Positions 60,657 to 64,000 of a stretch of 64,000 nucleotides of DNA are shown here, piece after piece. The notes under the pieces are model-generated. The model was not told the origin of the DNA and ran no database searches. It worked only from the letters and a program-made list of their open reading frames with translations. The first letter of the stretch is position 1. The number at the start of each line of letters is the position of its first letter. A program made the translations under genes and the position numbers. This stretch comes from Lichenibacterium dinghuense (GTDB taxonomy: Bacteria; Pseudomonadota; Alphaproteobacteria; Rhizobiales; Beijerinckiaceae): the NCBI RefSeq assembly GCF_021730615.1, contig NZ_JAJLMN010000001.1:1231001-1295000 (forward strand), written 5' to 3'.

Positions 60657-61369
60657 GCGGGCAGGATCCCGGCCGCCCGCAGCACGGCGCGGGTGGCGGG
60701 CGCCGGGGCGCCTCGCGCCGCGAGGCCGGCCGGGGGGCGGCCCGCGAACTCGCCGAGGAGCCAACCGAGGCTTTCCGCGTCGTCGACGTCGTACCAGGGC
60801 GCGACCTCCTCGACCGCGAGCCCGGCCGCGGCCGCGGCGGCGCGGGACTGCGCCATCACGGCGGGGGTGCTCCAGCTGATGTCGGCGAAGAGGCGCGGCT
60901 CGCGGCGCTTGAGGCCCACCAGCGTGTAGCCGCCGTCGAGCGCCGGGCCGAAGACGGCGCGGTCCCCCGGCCGGCGGAGCGCCTCGACGGCGACCTCCAG
61001 GGTGGCTTCGGGCAGGGTCGGGCTGTCGCCGTTGACCAGGATCGCGCTCTCATGGCCGCGGCCGAGGAGGTCTGCCGCCGCGGCGTCGAGCACGCGCCCG
61101 AGCACGGGATCGGTGTGGATCGCGAAACCGAAGGAGGCGGGCAGGATGGGCGCCAGCGCTTCCGCGGCCTCGGCCGGCGAGCAGACCGCGTAGCCCCGCG
61201 CCCCGACCCGCGCGCCCACGCGCTCCACCGTGGCGGCGAGGTCCGCGAGGAAGGCGCGGGACAGGTCCGCGGCCCGCTCGGCGCCGAGGCGCGGGATCAG
61301 CCGCGTCTTCGAGCGGCCGGGGATCGGCGCCTTGCAGATGATCGCGATGGCGGCCGTGGCTTCGGGCAA
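60653..61369 (-). CDS. TIGR04282-type transferase (DUF2064, rSAM/selenodomain-associated transferase 1)
   Basis: 238 residues from TTG 61369 (GGAG eight bases upstream). AIICKAPIPGRSKTRLIPRLG is the nucleotide-binding N-terminus; ILVNGDSPTLPEATLEVAVEAL holds the metal-binding Asp, and VFGPALDGGYTLVGLKR is the family signature of the CofC/GT-A-like TIGR04282 group. The group was named for its frequent linkage to radical SAM proteins of selenium-related gene clusters. It probably transfers a nucleotide or sugar to a small acceptor. Neighbouring radical SAM, GT-C and GT2 genes overlap or abut it, forming one operon. Confidence 0.88.
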   Translation of the reverse strand: MPEATAAIAIICKAPIPGRSKTRLIPRLGAERAADLSRAFLADLAATVERVGARVGARGYAVCSPAEAAEALAPILPASFGFAIHTDPVLGRVLDAAAADLLGRGHESAILVNGDSPTLPEATLEVAVEALRRPGDRAVFGPALDGGYTLVGLKRREPRLFADISWSTPAVMAQSRAAAAAAGLAVEEVAPWYDVDDAESLGWLLGEFAGRPPAGLAARGAPAPATRAVLRAAGILPA

Positions 61370-61433
61370 GCGGCGCGTCTCCGGTTGAGCTCGACAGACC
61401 CGTTACGTTCCCGCGGCGGAGAGGTTTCGCCGG

Positions 61434-62264
61434 TCACGCGGTCCGCCGCGCGACCGCCACATGCGCCACGGCGCCGAGCGACACGCGGCCGAGCCCCTGG
61501 TCGGCCTCCAGGGCCCGCGCGAACTCCGCCTCGACGGCCGGCCGGTCGGCTCCGAGCCCGGCCATCAGCGCGTCGAGCCCCGGCGCGAAGGCGAGGTCGC
61601 GCGCCAGCTCCCGGGCCGAGGCCGCCTCGAGCCTGGCCTCGAGGCGCAGGATCGCGGCGCCGGGGAAGCCGCCCTCCGCCATCAGGGCCGACAGCGCAGC
61701 CGGCTCCGCGTAACGGAGCTGCGCCGGCAGCGACCCGGACGACGGCGGACCCGGCACGGGCGGCCGCACCGCCGCCACCGCGGCGCCGATGCGCGAGGCG
61801 AGCTCGTAGGCCCGCGGTTCAGTCCAGGTCACGACCGCGACGCCGCCGCCCGGCACCAGCGCGCGGCGGATCGCCCGCAGCGCCGGGACGGGGTCTGGCA
61901 GCAGCACGATGCCGAAGCAGGACAGCGCCGCATCGTAGCGGTCCGGCGGGAGGTCGAGTGCCGCGGCATCGGCCACCTCGGCCGTGATCCGGCGGCCGCC
62001 CGCGCGCTCGCGGATCCGCGCCGCCATGCGGGGCGAGCCGTCGACCGCCCGGACCTCGGCGCCCCGCGCCGCCGCGAGCAGCGCGGCCCCGCCCGCGCCG
62101 GCGCAGACGTCGAGCAGGCGGGCGCCCTCCAGAGGCCCGAGGGCATCGAGCGCCCGCGCCGCGAAGGCGTCCGTGAGCGGCTCGAACACGGCCTCGTAGC
62201 CCGCCACGTGGCGGTCCCAGAGCGCGGGATCCTGATCGGGCTGGCGCGTTTCGTCGCGTGTCAC
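61434..62264 (-). CDS. Class I SAM-dependent methyltransferase
   Basis: 276 residues from GTG 62264; ATG 62321 is in frame but overlaps the divergent gene's start and adds low-complexity residues. LWDRHVAGYEAVFEPL leads into LLDVCAGAGGAALLAAARGAEVRAVDGS, the SAM-binding motif I and post-I acidic residue, ADAAALDLPPDRYDAALSCFGIVLLPD (motifs II-III) and GGGVAVVTWTEPRAY. The C-terminal part (FPGAAILRLEARL) is a variable substrate domain. The substrate is not known. It is 64 bases upstream of the TIGR04282 gene in the same direction and divergent from the second radical SAM gene. Confidence 0.85.
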   Translation of the reverse strand: MTRDETRQPDQDPALWDRHVAGYEAVFEPLTDAFAARALDALGPLEGARLLDVCAGAGGAALLAAARGAEVRAVDGSPRMAARIRERAGGRRITAEVADAAALDLPPDRYDAALSCFGIVLLPDPVPALRAIRRALVPGGGVAVVTWTEPRAYELASRIGAAVAAVRPPVPGPPSSGSLPAQLRYAEPAALSALMAEGGFPGAAILRLEARLEAASARELARDLAFAPGLDALMAGLGADRPAVEAEFARALEADQGLGRVSLGAVAHVAVARRTA

Positions 62265-62319
62265 TAGAAGAGTTCCAGATCGCTGCCCCGGCGGGGCGCC
62301 CCGGACGGCAGGCGCCCCC

Positions 62320-63354
62320 ATGACGATCCATACACCCGTGACGGCCCCGCCGGCGAGCTTCAGCCTCGGCCTGGGCCTCACCAACGAGTGCAACCTCGCC
62401 TGCTCGTTCTGCTACCGCGACCCCAGCCGCACCGACCGTCTGACGCTGGACCAGGTCGAGGCCGTGATGGAGCGGCTGCCGATCCGGTCGGTCAACCTCG
62501 GCACGGGCGAGAACGGCATGCATCCGGACTTCCGGCGCATGCTGGCCTACTTCCGCACGAAGCCCGTCAAGCTCACCATCACGTCGAACGGGCACTCGAT
62601 CCGCGTGCTCGCGGACGAGGACGTGCGCTCCTTCGCCGAGGTCGAGTTCTCCCTCGACTACCCGACCCGCGAGGAGCAGGACGCGCAGCGCGGCCCCGGC
62701 AACTGGGACCTCGTGATGGACCAGGCGGCGCGCTGCCGGCGGCTCGGCGTCGGGGTGACGATCATCGCCGTCATGATGCGCACCAACGTGGACCGACTGG
62801 ACGAGATCGCCGCGGTGGCGAAGCGCTTCGACGCGCCGCTGCGCATCAACGTCTACCAGGCGGTGCGGACCGACGCCTTCGCGCTGACCTACGAGGAATA
62901 CTGGCGCGGCTTCGAGGCGCTGTTCGAGCGCACGGACGTGATCGCCATCGGCGAGCCCCTGGTGCGGGCCATGGCGGGCCTGCCGCCGCGGCGGGGCGGA
63001 TGCGGCTCCTCGACCGTGCGGGTGACGCCGCGGGGCACCGTCCAGCCCTGCGTCTACTGGCCCGGCGGGGGCGCGCCGCTGGCCGAGCTGCTGGAAGCGG
63101 GCCCCGCGGTGGTCGACACCGCGCCCTTCGCGGCGGCCCGCGGCGTGCCGGAGGCCTGCCTCCCCTGCGCGCACCGGGACACCTGCGGGGGCGGCTGCGC
63201 GGGCCGGCGGCGCCTGCTGGAGCGGCCGGCCGAGCCCGACCCCTACTGCCCCGTGATGCGCGGCGAGGACCGGCGCCTGGCGGTCCGCATGGCGCCCGCC
63301 CGCGACCTCGCCAAGATGGAGAGCGCCTGCACGACGATCGTCACCGCGCGCTGA
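62320..63354 (+). CDS. Second radical SAM/SPASM-domain protein
   Basis: 344 residues. LTNECNLACSFCYRDP carries CxxxCxxC. Further on are VNLGTGENGMHPDFRRML, ITSNGHSIRVL and VEFSLDYPTREEQDAQRG. The SPASM part has GGCGSSTVRVTPRGTVQPCVYWPG and ACLPCAHRDTCGGGCAGRR, giving enough cysteines for two auxiliary clusters, followed by DPYCPVM. It belongs with peptide-modifying or sactionine/QhpD-like maturases by pattern, but no precursor peptide gene is visible. It is divergent from the methyltransferase, whose possible upstream ATG overlaps this start. Confidence 0.86.
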   Translation: MTIHTPVTAPPASFSLGLGLTNECNLACSFCYRDPSRTDRLTLDQVEAVMERLPIRSVNLGTGENGMHPDFRRMLAYFRTKPVKLTITSNGHSIRVLADEDVRSFAEVEFSLDYPTREEQDAQRGPGNWDLVMDQAARCRRLGVGVTIIAVMMRTNVDRLDEIAAVAKRFDAPLRINVYQAVRTDAFALTYEEYWRGFEALFERTDVIAIGEPLVRAMAGLPPRRGGCGSSTVRVTPRGTVQPCVYWPGGGAPLAELLEAGPAVVDTAPFAAARGVPEACLPCAHRDTCGGGCAGRRRLLERPAEPDPYCPVMRGEDRRLAVRMAPARDLAKMESACTTIVTAR

Positions 63355-63460
63355 GGGCACGGCGCCGGCCCGGCGGTCGTCTGGCCTTCCGTTCGACCTC
63401 GCGCGGGCCGCGGAAACGCAGACCCGCCGCGACGAGGTCGCCGGCTCGGCGGCCGCGCGC

Positions 63461-63610
63461 GCTTCCGCTCGCTCGGCGAGGGGCAGGTCGACTTCGGCGA
63501 CGTCTTCTCCCGGCTGGCCCGGCACGGCTATGCTTCCTGGGCGGTGCCGGAGCGGGGACGCTGCCCGAAGCACCCGGAGGACGGCGCGCGCGGCCGGCGC
63601 CTGCCGGGCC
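63461..63610 (+). pseudogene. 3' fragment of a sugar phosphate isomerase/epimerase-like gene
   Basis: A frame starting at about 63463 and without any start codon reads FRSLGEGQVDFGDVFSRLARHGY, ASWAVPERGR and CPKHPEDGAR (shown in parts). This is the C-terminal end of TIM-barrel sugar isomerases (LGxGxVDFxxVFxxLARxGYDGWAVLEWExxLKHPEDGAREGA). The beginning of the gene is missing, and the conserved LEWE has become PERG. Such isomerases normally stand directly beside Gfo/Idh/MocA oxidoreductases, as here. It is a decayed remnant. Confidence 0.62.
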
Positions 63611-63643
63611 TCGGCCGACCGGAAACGGAAGCGAGACGTGACC

Positions 63644-64000
63644 ATGACAGGCAGGCACGACGGCCGGCGCATCCGGCTCGGCATGGTGGGCGGGGGCGAG
63701 GGCGCCTTCATCGGCGCCGTGCACCGCATCGCGGCCCGGCTCGACGACCGCTACGAGATCGTGGCGGGCGCGCTGTCGTCCACGCCCGAGCGATCGGCCC
63801 GCTCGGCCGAGGCGCTCGGCCTCGCCCGCTCCTACCCCGATTTCGCCGGCATGGCGCGCGAGGAGGCCGCCCGCCCCGACGGGATCGAGGCGGTCAGCAT
63901 CGTCACGCCGAACCACCTCCACGCGGCCGCGGCCCACGCCTTCCTCGACGCCGGCATCCACGTCATCTGCGACAAGCCGATGACCGCCACTTTGGGGGAA
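63644..64000 (+). CDS. Gfo/Idh/MocA-family oxidoreductase, 5' part
   Basis: Cut at its 3' end by the window edge; 119 codons are present from ATG 63644. IRLGMVGGGEGAFIGAVHRIAARLDD is the Rossmann NAD(P)-binding start, with VAGALSSTPERSARSAEALG, VSIVTPNHLHAAAAHAFLDAG and HVICDKPM, the EKP-type motif (here DKP). Family members oxidise or reduce a sugar or inositol. It probably belonged with the isomerase fragment just upstream in a carbohydrate catabolic operon that extends to the right of the window. Confidence 0.9.
   Translation, partial: MTGRHDGRRIRLGMVGGGEGAFIGAVHRIAARLDDRYEIVAGALSSTPERSARSAEALGLARSYPDFAGMAREEAARPDGIEAVSIVTPNHLHAAAAHAFLDAGIHVICDKPMTATLGE

Overview
The window is about 64 kb of very GC-rich DNA (roughly 70% G+C by eye) from an alphaproteobacterium, most likely a member of the Hyphomicrobiales (Rhizobiales). 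That placement rests on composition, gene content and gene style (DUF4189, caspase-like secreted proteins, many class III/GntR/HAD-II catabolic modules). The species is not determinable from the sequence alone. I saw no rRNA, tRNA or CRISPR array.

Region 1 (1-2.8 kb) is the end of a surface-polysaccharide locus: a nucleotide-sugar dehydrogenase cut by the window edge and a repeat-bearing RgpF-type glycan synthesis protein. A decayed IS630-type transposase lies just after it. Region 2 (3.6-19.8 kb) is the most unusual part. It holds envelope and signalling genes: a TPR secreted protein, an SH3b secreted protein, an intact caspase-like protease fused to DUF4189, an OmpA-like protein, an RND pump with one adaptor upstream and a second, convergent adaptor downstream, a caspase homologue that has lost both catalytic residues and gained a proline-rich linker and TPRs, a small secreted protein, a FecR-like protein and a CHASE2-adenylate/guanylate cyclase. 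Three of these secreted proteins share a short motif, AQx[DE]GGG[VI]GGSL, and two of them also share the signal-peptide start MRYAVL on otherwise unrelated C-terminal domains. I regard this as the best candidate for an undescribed system: proteolytic (caspase/pseudocaspase) plus cyclic-nucleotide signalling at the envelope.

Region 3 (20-52 kb) is a catabolic island for amino acids, amines and ring compounds: a D-2-hydroxyacid dehydrogenase/aldehyde dehydrogenase/tartrate-type dehydrogenase operon with a divergent Lrp regulator; LysR, hydantoinase A/B and a FAD amine oxidase; a cupin, a HAD-II and a dipeptide-type ABC transporter with a divergent AraC protein; an operon of HAD-II, FAD oxidoreductase, GntR, aldehyde dehydrogenase and M20 amidohydrolase facing a class III aminotransferase; and an amino-acid type ABC transporter followed by a class V aminotransferase. 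The end of this island is eroded. A shortened AllA-like segment is read in frame into the aminotransferase, and a truncated hydantoinase start runs into a tyrosine-recombinase remnant.

Region 4 (52.4-57.3 kb) is a selenium module: selD, then binding protein, ATPase and double permease of the putative selenate type, then a DoxX-like membrane protein. Region 5 (57.4-63.4 kb) joins directly to it and carries a family 2 glycosyltransferase, two radical SAM/SPASM proteins, a GT-C type membrane mannosyltransferase-like protein, a TIGR04282-type (rSAM/selenodomain-associated) transferase and a methyltransferase, probably a biosynthetic cluster of unknown product. The window ends in a fragment of a sugar isomerase gene and the start of a Gfo/Idh/MocA oxidoreductase.
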